NCBI RefSeq assembly: GCF_016918855.1
Contig: NZ_JADKYB010000003.1
Span: forward strand, 248,001 to 312,000
Direction of reading: 5' to 3'
From: Actinacidiphila acididurans
Lineage (GTDB): Bacteria > Actinomycetota > Actinomycetes > Streptomycetales > Streptomycetaceae
DNA: 64,000 nucleotides
In this document: positions 41,307-49,127 of the stretch, in pieces
How the letters are laid out: each line of letters starts with the position of its first letter
How positions within the stretch are numbered: the stretch's first letter is position 1
The notes under the pieces: model-generated
What the model saw: the letters and a program-made list of their open reading frames with translations, nothing else
Database searches by the model: none
Told to the model about the DNA's origin: nothing
Made by a program: the position numbers and the translations under genes

Positions 41307-42137
41307 ATGAGCACGCCTGTCACCACGCGGAACACCGTTGTCGCCTTGGCCGCGGACAAGTCGGTCGAGGTTCCGCTCACCTTCCAGGAACAGGGCCGGG
41401 GCCGGGCCTTCCTGGTCCTGCACGGCGGCGCCGGCCCCCAGTCGGTCGCCGGCTTCGCGGGCCTGCTCGCCCGCCGGGCGGGAGTCCGGGTGATCGCACC
41501 GGTCCACCCCGGCTTCGCCGCCACCGACCGCCCCCAGGCGCTCGACGGCGTCCCCGGGCTCGCCGGCCTCTACGCGGCGCTGCTCGACGAGCTCGGCCTC
41601 GACGACGTCACCGTCATCGGGAATTCCCTCGGCGGCTGGATCGCGGCCGAGATCGGACTGCTGAACTCACCCCGGGTCAGCGGCATCGTCCTCCTCGACC
41701 CGGTCGGCATCGACGTCCCCGACCACCCGGTGACCGACGTGTCGGGCATGACGCCCGATCAGATCATGGCGCTCAGCTTCCACGACCCGGCCCCCTTCCG
41801 TATCGACCCCACCACCCTGGACGAAGGCCAGCGGGCCGCCGCGGCCGCCAACCGCGCCGCACTCCAGGTCTACGCCGGCACCATGACCGACCCGACCCTG
41901 CGCACGCGGTTGCGCGACCTGACCCTCCCCACCCTCGTGCTCTGGGGCGAAAGCGACGAGATCGTCACCCCCGCCTACGGCCGTGCCTTCGCCGAGGCGA
42001 TCCCCGGCGCACACTTCGACGTGCTGCCCCGCACGGGCCACATGCCGCAGCTGGAAACCCCCGACGCGGTGGTGTCGGCGATCGTGGAGGCAGCTGAGCC
42101 GCCGCCGAGCGCCCACTCCCTGTCGGACCGCCATTGA
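41307..42137 (+). CDS. Alpha/beta-fold hydrolase
   Basis: 276 residues. The oxyanion strand is FLVLHGGAGPQSVAGFAGLL. The nucleophile elbow is GNSLGGW, the acid is in LWGESDEIV, and the base His is in RTGHMPQLE. It is an esterase, haloalkane-type or C-C hydrolase; the sequence does not decide which. ATG 41304 and 41307 are both possible; 41307 gives the better spacing to GGAGGG. Its promoter carries a strong palindrome, suggesting inducible expression. The stop lies just before the broken VOC gene on the same strand. Confidence 0.9.
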   Translation: MSTPVTTRNTVVALAADKSVEVPLTFQEQGRGRAFLVLHGGAGPQSVAGFAGLLARRAGVRVIAPVHPGFAATDRPQALDGVPGLAGLYAALLDELGLDDVTVIGNSLGGWIAAEIGLLNSPRVSGIVLLDPVGIDVPDHPVTDVSGMTPDQIMALSFHDPAPFRIDPTTLDEGQRAAAAANRAALQVYAGTMTDPTLRTRLRDLTLPTLVLWGESDEIVTPAYGRAFAEAIPGAHFDVLPRTGHMPQLETPDAVVSAIVEAAEPPPSAHSLSDRH

Positions 42138-42154
42138 GAATCGGGTCGCGAAGC

Positions 42155-42537
42155 GTGCAGCCGATCACTACGGTGTCACAGCACCCGAGTCCGATCCCGA
42201 GGCGCTGGCCGCGTTCTACCAACGGGCCACCGGGTTCGAGCTCCACCCGAAGTCCGACGGCGACTTCGCCGGCCTCACCCGCGAAGACGGACTCTTCATC
42301 GGCTTCCAGCGGGTCGACGACTACCGGGCCCCGCAGTGGCCCGGCCAGACCACGCCGCAGCAAGTGCACCTCGACTTCACCGTCGACGACCTCGACGAGG
42401 CCGAAGCCCTGGTGCTGGAGCTGGGTGCGGTCAAGCCGGAGGATCAGTCGGGGGGTGACCGGTGGCGGGTGTTCACCGACCCGGCCGGGCATCCTTTCTG
42501 CCTGACCAGGAGCCGGGCGGTCACGCCAGGCTCGTGA
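42155..42537 (+). pseudogene. VOC (glyoxalase/bleomycin-resistance) family gene with a 5' frameshift
   Basis: The main frame reads a VOC domain: DPEALAAFYQRATGFELHPK, QVHLDFTVDDLDEAEALVLE, WRVFTDPAGHPFCL, ending at 42537. It has no start codon near its beginning. The expected first residues (VQPITTVSQH) are in another frame starting at GTG 42155, and the join is near 42185. A one-base loss or two-base gain breaks the gene, unless it is a sequence error. It overlaps the convergent hydrolase (42521) by 17 bases. Intact members bind a metal or sequester or modify small toxic compounds. Confidence 0.6.
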
Positions 42538-43219
42538 TGATGTCGGCGACGGTCTGCGGCTGGGACAGGAAGGGGTGGTGGCCCGCCGTCACCTCGACGA
42601 CCTTGTCGGCGCGGTGGGAGAATTCACGTTGCGCCGCCGCGGGGGTGCCTCGGTCCTCGCTGCACACCACATACGTCGTGGGCAGGTCGTGCCATGCCGC
42701 GGCCCGTACCGGCTGCTGGGTCACGGCCAGCGTCTGCCGGGCCAGGCGGGTGGCCGCGTCGCGGACGATGTCCGGCGGGCAGTCCTGGGCGAAGGTCCGG
42801 GCGAACAGTTCGGGCCGGGCGCCGAAGGTGCCGCTGTCCGGGTCGAAGTCCAGGAACGGCGGGGGTGTGTCGGCGCCGAACGTCGACAGTGACTCGCCGG
42901 CCTCGGGCAGGTAGCTGGACACCAGCACCAGGTGGCGCACCGCGGCGACGCCCGCCGCGGCCTCGGCGGTGACGATGCCGCCGTAGCTGTGCGCGACGAC
43001 CACGGTCGGCTCGTCCGAATCGGTCAGGACGGCGCGCACCGCGGCGACGTCCTCCGGCAGTCCCGGGCCCAGCGGTCCGGCCGGCCGGTCGCCCTCGCCG
43101 CAGCTCGGCAGCGCCGGGGCGACGCTGGCGATGCCGCGCTCCCGCAGGACGGCCGCGGTCGGATGCCACCACCACGACCCGTCACGAACACACGCCCCGT
43201 GCACGAAGACCACACGCAT
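42521..43219 (-). CDS. Alpha/beta-fold hydrolase (EstC/methylesterase-like)
   Basis: 232 residues from ATG 43219 with AAGGAGGA upstream. It starts directly with the first strand (MRVVFVHGACVRDGSWWW). The nucleophile Ser is in VVAHSYGGIV and the base His in VTAGHHPFLSQP. The WWWHP cap and PALPSCGEGDR loop match the salicylate/methyl-ester esterase-like group common in actinomycetes. It is divergent from the TetR at 43308, with a candidate operator between, so it is probably the regulated enzyme. Confidence 0.88.
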   Translation of the reverse strand: MRVVFVHGACVRDGSWWWHPTAAVLRERGIASVAPALPSCGEGDRPAGPLGPGLPEDVAAVRAVLTDSDEPTVVVAHSYGGIVTAEAAAGVAAVRHLVLVSSYLPEAGESLSTFGADTPPPFLDFDPDSGTFGARPELFARTFAQDCPPDIVRDAATRLARQTLAVTQQPVRAAAWHDLPTTYVVCSEDRGTPAAAQREFSHRADKVVEVTAGHHPFLSQPQTVADIITSLA

Positions 43220-43275
43220 CTTTCCTCCTTGATTCGGTCTCGATCCGGTGTCCCGGCCACCTGGATCAACGTTAG

Positions 43276-43293
43276 ACGTAGTGCCGGTTACGT
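43276..43293. promoter_or_regulatory. Imperfect palindrome between hydrolase and TetR genes
   Basis: ACGTA (43276-43280) and TACGT (43289-43293) are inverted around eight bases. The element sits in the 88-base divergent intergenic region, where a TetR-family repressor would normally control itself and its neighbour. Confidence 0.4.
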
Positions 43294-43307
43294 GAAAAAG
43301 TGTGGGG

Positions 43308-43937
43308 ATGGGACGGCACAAACAACCCGAGATCCGCGACCGGATACTCGACGCCTGCGTCGACCACGCACTCGCCCACGGACTGCCCGACCGCCTGGAG
43401 CCGTTCGCGGCGGCGTCGGGAACCTCGGCGCGGATGCTGATCTACCACTTCGGAACCCGCGACGCCCTGCTGCGGGAAACCCTGCGGAGGGCACGGCAGC
43501 GCCAGCGCGATTTCTTCGGCGATCTGGTCTCCCCGCGATCCGACGAGCCCTACCTGAGCACTTTGCGACGGGCCTGGCAGGTCATGACCGGTCCGGACGG
43601 CCGCCCGTACCTCAGCATGTTCGGCAGGCTCCGCGAGAGCGCCGGGCAACGGCTGTGGCCGGACTTCCGTCGCGAGGCCACCACGGACTGGCTGCAGCCC
43701 TTCGAAGACGGCATGCGCAGTATCGGCCGCCCCGAACTGGGCACCCTCGTGCTCGCCGTCGTCCGCGGTCTCATCATGGACCTCGATGCCACGGGTGATA
43801 CGGGGCGAGCCGACCAGGCCTTCGACGATTTCCTGGCCGCGCTCACTTTCGTCACCACCCCGCCCGGCCACGTCGTCCCGGCGGAGCCCGGCGCGGATAC
43901 GCCGGCGGCGGGAGCGGGCACCGAACGGCCGGCCTGA
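43308..43937 (+). CDS. TetR-family regulator
   Basis: 209 residues from ATG 43308 (GTG 43302 also possible). The helix-turn-helix is RILDACVDHALAHGLPDRLE continuing PFAAASGTSARMLIYHFG, a TetR domain with an unusual recognition helix (TSARMLIYHFGTRDALL). The C-terminal domain is helical. It is divergent from the alpha/beta hydrolase and probably represses it. The last 30 residues are Pro/Ala/Gly-rich and disordered. Confidence 0.87.
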   Translation: MGRHKQPEIRDRILDACVDHALAHGLPDRLEPFAAASGTSARMLIYHFGTRDALLRETLRRARQRQRDFFGDLVSPRSDEPYLSTLRRAWQVMTGPDGRPYLSMFGRLRESAGQRLWPDFRREATTDWLQPFEDGMRSIGRPELGTLVLAVVRGLIMDLDATGDTGRADQAFDDFLAALTFVTTPPGHVVPAEPGADTPAAGAGTERPA

Positions 43938-44057
43938 CGCCGTAAACATCACAGGGCGGCCGACGGGCCCCGGGCCGCCTACGCCCGCACGTCCACGGCG
44001 TATCTCGACGCACTCGACGAGGACTGCGTCGTCGTACGTCTCCGGTGCCACTGCTGA
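43938..44057 (+). other. Possible short coding remnant after the TetR stop
   Basis: Directly after the TetR stop the same frame stays open for about 39 codons to TGA 44055, with coding-like third positions (AAYARTSTAYLDALDEDCVV). There is no start codon or ribosome site. It could be the worn tail of a lost gene or chance. A weak GC hairpin overlaps it. Confidence 0.2.
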
Positions 44058-44092
44058 GTGACCGGCGGTCCTTCCCGCAGCCCCGACATGTG

Positions 44093-44533
44093 TCAGTCCG
44101 GCTTGCGCACCATGAACACGTCCACCCGGTCCTCGCTCTCCGCCGAGAATCCGTGCCGCTCGTACAGCCGTCGGGCCGCACTGCCCTGGAGCACGTTCAA
44201 CCGTACGAGGACACCGCGGCGGTCACATCGTTCCAGCAACCGGCGCAGTACGCCCGAACCGATACCGCTGCCCTGAAGGTGCGGGACCAGATAGAAGTGC
44301 TCCAGCCAGTGGGCGTCCTCGGCCGGCCGCAGCGCCACGCAGCCGGCGAACGCACCGCCCACCTCGATCACCCAGGTGTGGGCCGGGTCGAATCCGTCCC
44401 GCAGCCGCTGCCGCACCCGCTGCCCGTCGTACCGCCCCAGCCGTTCCAGATCCGCGCGCAGCACCACCGCCCGCAACTCGGCCACGGCCTCGACGTCCGA
44501 CGCCTGAGCCGGCCGCATGTCCCAGTCCGCCAT
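44093..44533 (-). CDS. GNAT-family N-acetyltransferase
   Basis: 146 residues from ATG 44533. The GNAT core reads WLEHFYLVPHLQGSGIGSGV (acetyl-CoA loop Q-G-S-G-I-G) and LNVLQGSAARRLYERHGFSA, the classical end of the domain. The start MRPAQASDVEAVAELRAVVL is typical of small-molecule acetyltransferases. It lies between two TetR-linked units and its substrate is unknown. It is divergent from the isomerase-like gene at 44636. Confidence 0.88.
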   Translation of the reverse strand: MADWDMRPAQASDVEAVAELRAVVLRADLERLGRYDGQRVRQRLRDGFDPAHTWVIEVGGAFAGCVALRPAEDAHWLEHFYLVPHLQGSGIGSGVLRRLLERCDRRGVLVRLNVLQGSAARRLYERHGFSAESEDRVDVFMVRKPD

Positions 44534-44635
44534 GATCGCCACGCTACCGTGCGGGCCCGGCAAGATCGCGGTCCGCGGCGGGAGTCAATAGGGTGGACAG
44601 AGACCCGAGGCGGACACTCGAGCGGAGCGACAAGC

Positions 44636-44938
44636 ATGCGCGAGTTCTTGGTCGAGATCACGACCACCATTCCCGAGGGCACCAGCCAGGACGAGGTCGA
44701 CCGGCGGCGGGCCGCCGAGGCGGTCCGGGCGAAGGAACTGGCGTCGACGGGACACCTGGCGCGGTTGTGGCGCCCGGTCGGCGAGCGGCGCAGCATCGGC
44801 GTCTGGCGCGCAGCGGACGAGGACGAACTCCACGAAAAGGTGCTCGGCACGCTGCCGCTGCATCCGTGGATGACGGCCCACGTCACCCCGCTCGAATCGC
44901 ACCCGAACGACCCGGGGCGGGCCGACCGTACGCGGTGA
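44636..44938 (+). CDS. Muconolactone delta-isomerase-like small protein, copy A
   Basis: 100 residues from ATG 44636 with GGAG nine bases upstream. The chain matches the muconolactone isomerase (MIase) ferredoxin-like fold: FLVEITTTIPEG, RRRAAEAVRAKELA, LWRPVGERRSIGVWRAADED, LPLHPWMT. True isomerases act in catechol breakdown; these short stand-alone versions are often next to oxidoreductases and their reaction is not certain. A near-identical gene lies in opposite orientation at 48582-48893. It is followed by a TetR gene on the same strand. Confidence 0.85.
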   Translation: MREFLVEITTTIPEGTSQDEVDRRRAAEAVRAKELASTGHLARLWRPVGERRSIGVWRAADEDELHEKVLGTLPLHPWMTAHVTPLESHPNDPGRADRTR

Positions 44939-44960
44939 CGGCCCGGCCCGCGCGGCCGAG

Positions 44961-44980
44961 TAGTCGATCGGTCGTATACT
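44961..44980. promoter_or_regulatory. TetR operator-like site overlapping a leaderless promoter
   Basis: TAGTCGATCGGTCG followed by the -10 TATACT (44975-44980), six bases before GTG 44987. The reverse complement has the core GACCG-A-TCG-A-CTA, which recurs as GACCG-G-TCG-G-CTA at 50231-50243 upstream of the SDR. Autoregulation by the downstream TetR is inferred. Confidence 0.5.
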
Positions 44981-44986
44981 CACGAC

Positions 44987-45607
44987 GTGGGACGTACCAG
45001 CAATGCCAGGGAGAAGATTCTCGGCGCCGCCCGGTCGCTCATGGCGCAGCGGGGCTACTCGGCCCTGGGCACCGCCGAGATCTGCAAGGCGGCAGGCGTG
45101 CCGAAGGGCAGTTTCTACTACTTCTTCGAGTCGAAAGAGGCGCTCGGCCTGGCCGTTCTCGACGAGCACTGGGCGATGCAGCGCAAGGACTGGGAGCGCG
45201 TCCTGACCGGTGACGGCGCCCCGCTCGACCGGCTGCGGCTGCTGTTCGAGGAGACCGAGGCTGGCCAGCGTGCCGGGCAGGAGAGCTGCGGCACCGTACT
45301 GGGCTGCATGTTCGGGAACCTGAGCCTGGAGCTGAGCAACCACACCGAAGTCATACGGGGACGGCTGCAGGAGATCTTCGACGCGCAGGTCGACATGGTC
45401 CAGGAGGTCGTCGCGCAGGCCCGGCAGCGGGCAGAGATCACCGCCGAGGACACCCGCGACGCCGCCCGGGCCGTTGTCGCACAGCTCGAAGGCCAGGTCC
45501 TCTTCGCCAAGCTCTACAACGACAGCACGCGTCTCAACGTGATGTGGCGCAACTGCCTCGCCATCCTCGGCGCCAAGGCATCGGGGGAGACCGCCGGGGT
45601 GGCGTAA
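44987..45607 (+). CDS. TetR-family regulator (AcuR/NemR-like)
   Basis: 206 residues. The helix-turn-helix is LMAQRGYSALGTAEICKAAG continuing VPKGSFYYFFESKEALGLAV, the FYYFF variant typical of NemR/AcuR-type TetRs that sense electrophiles. Cys residues (ESCGTVLGCMFGN) sit where such proteins often have reactive thiols. The C-terminal half is the matching helical domain. GTG follows TATACT by six bases, so the mRNA is leaderless. A shared operator core suggests it also controls the SDR/SnoaL pair at 50296. Confidence 0.88.
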   Translation: MGRTSNAREKILGAARSLMAQRGYSALGTAEICKAAGVPKGSFYYFFESKEALGLAVLDEHWAMQRKDWERVLTGDGAPLDRLRLLFEETEAGQRAGQESCGTVLGCMFGNLSLELSNHTEVIRGRLQEIFDAQVDMVQEVVAQARQRAEITAEDTRDAARAVVAQLEGQVLFAKLYNDSTRLNVMWRNCLAILGAKASGETAGVA

Positions 45608-45679
45608 GGGCACAAGGACGCTCTACGAGGGCGGACCCGGGCGAAGGAGGGGCGCAAGCCCGCCGGCCCGGACATTTCG

Positions 45680-45695
45680 GTGACAGGGCTGTCAC
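45680..45695. repeat. Inverted repeat GTGACA-GGGC-TGTCAC
   Basis: Six-base perfect arms around four bases, between the TetR stop (45607) and the sortase substrate start (45813). It could be a weak terminator or an operator of the downstream gene. Confidence 0.4.
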
Positions 45696-45812
45696 ACAAC
45701 GGAGCACAACTGGCCGCCGGGCCGGCGGGTCCAACTGTGCGTGACGACGGCACTCTGCCCGACGTCACCGAGCGCGGCGACACCGCGCGACACACGTATC
45801 CGGGGGGACACG

Positions 45813-47087
45813 TTGAACACGTTTGCACAAAGGGTTCGTTCGTCGGGGGCAGTCTCCGGGACGGCACTGCTGCTGGCCGCCGCAGGTTTCGCCCTCGCGC
45901 CAGCCGCTTCCGCGGACGGATCGCAGCCGCCGAAGCTGACGGTCGCCACCGCCGCGCCCGCGGAGGTGGGGTTCGCCGGCCTGCCGGTCGACTTCACCAC
46001 CAAGGTCTCCAACACCGGCGCCTACGACACCTCGTCGGCGCGGCTGGCCTTCCGCCTCGACGGGGCACTCAGTCTGATGCCGGACGCCGTGAGCCTGCAG
46101 TACCGGCTCAGCGGCACGACCTGGAAGACAGTGCCGCTGACTGCGGCCGGCGACACGTTCTCCGGCGATCTGCCCGAGACCTTCCCGCTCGCCGCGGGCC
46201 GGTCCCGCACCGTGCAGCTCCGCATAGGGGTGCCCATGGGCACCCCGCACCACGGCGACACGAACGGCGGCGTCTCGCAGCTGAAACTGACCACTCTCGT
46301 CTCCAACGGCGCCTCCGGAGCGGCCGTCGACACCGACGACGACACCATCAAGGTCGACCCCCTCATCACCGGACTGTCCGGCGCCGCCACCACCGTGACG
46401 GCGGGCGGCCCCGCCGTCCGCTTCGAGGCCACGGTGACCAACCCCACCGCGTCGGCGTACGCGAACCTGACGGACACGCTGCTCGCCAACCACTACGCTT
46501 CCGTGCAGGTGTTGCGCTCCGGGACCTGGAAGACCCTCACGCCGCTCGCCTCCAACGCGGGAGAGGACGTGTACCAGTTCGACCTGAGCGGCAAGGACAC
46601 CTCCCTCGCGGCGCACAGCAGCACGGCCACCAAGGTCCGGGTGGCCTACCGCAAGGACACCCCTGCGGGGAAGGTCACCCTGGAGCCCTGCGTTTTCGTC
46701 AACCAGGGGTCAATACCGTTGCTCGGCACCGGCCTCTGCGGAAAGAACGTGACCTTGACGGTGCTCGCCGCGGGCTCCACCGGATCCACCGGGGGCGCGG
46801 CCACCCCGACCGCGACCGCCTCCGCGACCCCGACCCCCTCCACCTCCGCCTCGCCGTCCGCCTCGACCGAGGCCCCCTCCACGACCTCCGGCACGACCTC
46901 CGGCACGACCTCCGGCACGACCTCCGGCACGACCTCCGGCACGACCTCCGGCACGACCGGTACGCAGCTGGCCAGGACCGGAAGCAGCGGGACGTCTACG
47001 CTCGCCGCAGCGGCCGGCGCCTTCGTCCTGGCCGGAGCCGGGGCACTGGGCGTCGTGGCCCTGCGCCGCCGCCGCACGCGGGCCTGA
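45813..47087 (+). CDS. Cell-wall-anchored protein with LARTG sorting signal
   Basis: 424 residues from TTG 45813, chosen because GGGGGG lies just upstream and the signal peptide follows (FALAPAASADG). The body has two Ig-like/DUF11-like beta-sandwich domains (PAEVGFAGLPVDFTTKVSNT; GGPAVRFEATVTNPTASAYA). A Thr/Ser/Ala/Pro stalk with six repeats of T-S-G-T leads to LARTG at 386-390, a hydrophobic helix and RRRRTRA. LAxTG is the class E sortase motif of high-GC actinomycetes. The protein should be displayed on the peptidoglycan. Its ligand is unknown. Confidence 0.88.
   Translation: MNTFAQRVRSSGAVSGTALLLAAAGFALAPAASADGSQPPKLTVATAAPAEVGFAGLPVDFTTKVSNTGAYDTSSARLAFRLDGALSLMPDAVSLQYRLSGTTWKTVPLTAAGDTFSGDLPETFPLAAGRSRTVQLRIGVPMGTPHHGDTNGGVSQLKLTTLVSNGASGAAVDTDDDTIKVDPLITGLSGAATTVTAGGPAVRFEATVTNPTASAYANLTDTLLANHYASVQVLRSGTWKTLTPLASNAGEDVYQFDLSGKDTSLAAHSSTATKVRVAYRKDTPAGKVTLEPCVFVNQGSIPLLGTGLCGKNVTLTVLAAGSTGSTGGAATPTATASATPTPSTSASPSASTEAPSTTSGTTSGTTSGTTSGTTSGTTSGTTGTQLARTGSSGTSTLAAAAGAFVLAGAGALGVVALRRRRTRA
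46881..46952 (+). repeat. Six perfect tandem copies of a 12-base unit
   Basis: ACGACCTCCGGC is repeated six times without error, followed by ACGACCGG. It encodes the Thr-Thr-Ser-Gly stalk before the sorting signal. Copy number can change by slippage without changing the frame, so stalk length may vary between strains. Confidence 0.9.
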
Positions 47088-47117
47088 CCCGGACCCGCCG
47101 CAAGGCGCTGGACACGC

Positions 47118-47152
47118 AAGGGCGGCGGCGTGTCGTGCGGGCCGCCGCCCTT
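47118..47152. terminator. Bidirectional hairpin terminator
   Basis: AAGGGCGGCGGC (47118-47129) and GCCGCCGCCCTT (47141-47152) form a perfect 12-bp stem with an 11-base loop. It lies between the convergent sortase-substrate and MFS genes. Confidence 0.7.
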
Positions 47153-47227
47153 CCCCTGAGCCGCGGCAGGAGATGGCATAGCCGGCCGCGACTGAACCGC
47201 AGGACCGGACATCCTCACCTCGGCCTC

Positions 47228-48499
47228 TCAGGCCCCGCCCGTGTCCGGGTCCGCGGTGGCCCCGGCCGGTACGGATCCCCGTACCGGGGCGTCGTACCGC
47301 GCCGTCGGCATGTGGTGGGGGAAGCCGATACGCAACAGGGCGGCGGCCGCGGCGGCCGCCAGGACCACGGCGGCGGCCAGCAGCAGGGCCTGGTGGTAGC
47401 CGTGCCGGAGCAGTGGGGTGACGACCAGGGGGCCGAGGATCTGGCCGACCGAGTAGCCGGCGGTCAGGAGGGCGACCGAGCGGGGGAACCGCAGGTGGGC
47501 GCCGGTGGCAAGGGCGAGCGTGCTCACCCCGATGAAGGTGGCGCCGAACAGGAGCGCGGAGGCGAGGGCGGCCGCCACACCGCCGACCAGCGCCGGCAGG
47601 GCGATCCCGGCCGCCTGGACGACGAGCGCGACGAACAGCACGTCGGGGCGGGACCGGCGCTGGCCCAGGCGGGCCCACAGCGGTGAGGACGGTACGGCCG
47701 CCAGCCCGACCAGCACCCAGGCGCCGCTGCCGATCCACCCCGGTGAGCCCTGCTCGATCGCGGCGACCAGGAAGGTGCCGGCGACGATGTAGCCGATGCC
47801 TTCCAGGGTGTAGGAGGCGAGCAGGACGCCGAACCAGCGGTGTGTACGGGCGCCCGGTGCAGCGGCGGGGGCCGCCGCCCGGCCCGGTTCCGCTCCGGCC
47901 GCGGGAGCCGGTTCGGGGCGCAGGTGCCACGAGGCGAGGGTGAGGGCGGCGGTGAGGGCTGCCGAGGCCCACCAGGCGGCCCGCCAGTCGGCAGCCGAGC
48001 GCAGGGCGAGCACGAGGAGGCCGGACAGGGCGATGCCGGCGCCCACTCCGCCGAAGCCCCAGCCGGACAGGTGCGCCGGCTGCTCGCGCAGGTGGCCGTG
48101 GAGGGAGCTGACGGCGATGACGAAGATCAGGGCGCTGGCGGCTCCGGCCAGAAGCCGCAGCACGATCCATACCGCCGTGCTGTGGGTGGCGGGCATCGCG
48201 GCCAGGCTGCCGGTCAGCGCGATCAAGGAGCCGCGCAGGAGGAAGGGTGAGCGGAGCAGCGCGGGCGCCGCGATGCCGGCCAGCGCTCCGGCGAGGTAGC
48301 CGGTGTAGTTGGCGGTGGCCAGGTCGGCGCCCGCGCCCGCGGACAGCCCCGCCTGGGCGTGCATCAGGGGCAGGATCGGGGTGAAGACGAACCTGCCGAC
48401 ACCCATGCCCGCGGCCAGTGCCGCGGCTGCTTGGGTGACGTGCAGCCAGGGGGAGCGAGGTCCCCGGGACGGGGACGCCCACCGGGCGCGTACTGCCAT
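47228..48499 (-). CDS. YbfB/YjiJ-family MFS transporter
   Basis: 423 residues with twelve membrane helices, from ATG 48499 behind AAGGA. The start GMGVGRFVFTPILPLMHAQA is the family hallmark (G-x-G-R-F-x-x-T-P-x-L-P). The central loop is Pro/Ala/Glu-rich. The family is widespread but poorly characterised and is assumed to export small molecules. It follows isomerase-like copy B on the same strand after 82 bases and may be co-transcribed. Confidence 0.9.
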   Translation of the reverse strand: MAVRARWASPSRGPRSPWLHVTQAAAALAAGMGVGRFVFTPILPLMHAQAGLSAGAGADLATANYTGYLAGALAGIAAPALLRSPFLLRGSLIALTGSLAAMPATHSTAVWIVLRLLAGAASALIFVIAVSSLHGHLREQPAHLSGWGFGGVGAGIALSGLLVLALRSAADWRAAWWASAALTAALTLASWHLRPEPAPAAGAEPGRAAAPAAAPGARTHRWFGVLLASYTLEGIGYIVAGTFLVAAIEQGSPGWIGSGAWVLVGLAAVPSSPLWARLGQRRSRPDVLFVALVVQAAGIALPALVGGVAAALASALLFGATFIGVSTLALATGAHLRFPRSVALLTAGYSVGQILGPLVVTPLLRHGYHQALLLAAAVVLAAAAAAALLRIGFPHHMPTARYDAPVRGSVPAGATADPDTGGA

Positions 48500-48581
48500 G
48501 ACGAAGTCCTTGCGGGTCGTACGGGTATCGGGGCGCGGAGCTGCGGGCCGGCGGCGGCCGGTGCGAACGACCGCCGCGGCG

Positions 48582-48893
48582 TCACGACGTGCCGTCGGGC
48601 CGGCCGGGGTCGTTGGGGTGGGACTCCAGCGCAGTCACGGTGAGCGTCATCCACGGGTGCAGCGGCAGCGTGCCGAGCACCTTTTCGTGGAGTTCGTCCT
48701 CGTCCGCTGCGCGCCAGACGCCGATGCTGCGCCGCTCGCCGACCGGGCGCCACAACCGCGTGAGGTGGCCGGCGGCGGCCAGTTCCTTCGCCCGGACCGC
48801 CTCGGCGGCCCGCCGCCGGTCGACCTCGTCCTGGCTGGTGCCCTCGGGAATGGTGGTCGTGATCTCGACCAGGAACTCGCGCATGGTCCGCAT
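48582..48893 (-). CDS. Muconolactone delta-isomerase-like small protein, copy B
   Basis: 103 residues from ATG 48893; a second ATG at 48884 gives exactly the same start as copy A. Protein and DNA match copy A (44636) almost throughout, with differences mainly around residues 37-42 and in the last 20 residues. Identity at silent positions points to recent duplication or gene conversion. Same ferredoxin-like MIase fold. It precedes the MFS gene and is divergent from the LysR gene at 49128. Confidence 0.85.
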   Translation of the reverse strand: MRTMREFLVEITTTIPEGTSQDEVDRRRAAEAVRAKELAAAGHLTRLWRPVGERRSIGVWRAADEDELHEKVLGTLPLHPWMTLTVTALESHPNDPGRPDGTS

Positions 48894-49090
48894 GACCTGC
48901 TCCGCTCGTCGGGTGTCCGGCGGGGGCCGGAACACCGCTGGTGATGACGGCCTGCCCGGGCCGGGGCGGCCGGGGCGCCACGTACCGGCCGGACGGCGAG
49001 GGGTCACGGTGCCGCCGCGTCACGCCGGGCCGGCCGATTCCGATCCTCCGCCGTCGCCCCGGGCCACGCCACGACCGGTCGCCTCCCTGC

Positions 49091-49109
49091 TGGGAGGACG
49101 CGCCTCCCA
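49091..49109. promoter_or_regulatory. 19-base palindrome upstream of the LysR gene
   Basis: TGGGAGGACGCGCCTCCCA: seven-base perfect arms around five bases. It is 19 bases before the LysR start. An identical-arm copy occurs at 50132-50150, upstream of the SDR gene. It is probably the LysR binding site for autoregulation. Confidence 0.7.
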
Positions 49110-49127
49110 CCGGCACGGCGACGTAGC

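Noticed and set aside
43938-44057. Independent small gene after the TetR at 43937
   Set aside because: No start or ribosome site; kept only as a low-confidence remnant.
46881-46952. CRISPR-like array
   Set aside because: Direct repeats of 12 bases without spacers inside a coding stalk; not a CRISPR array.
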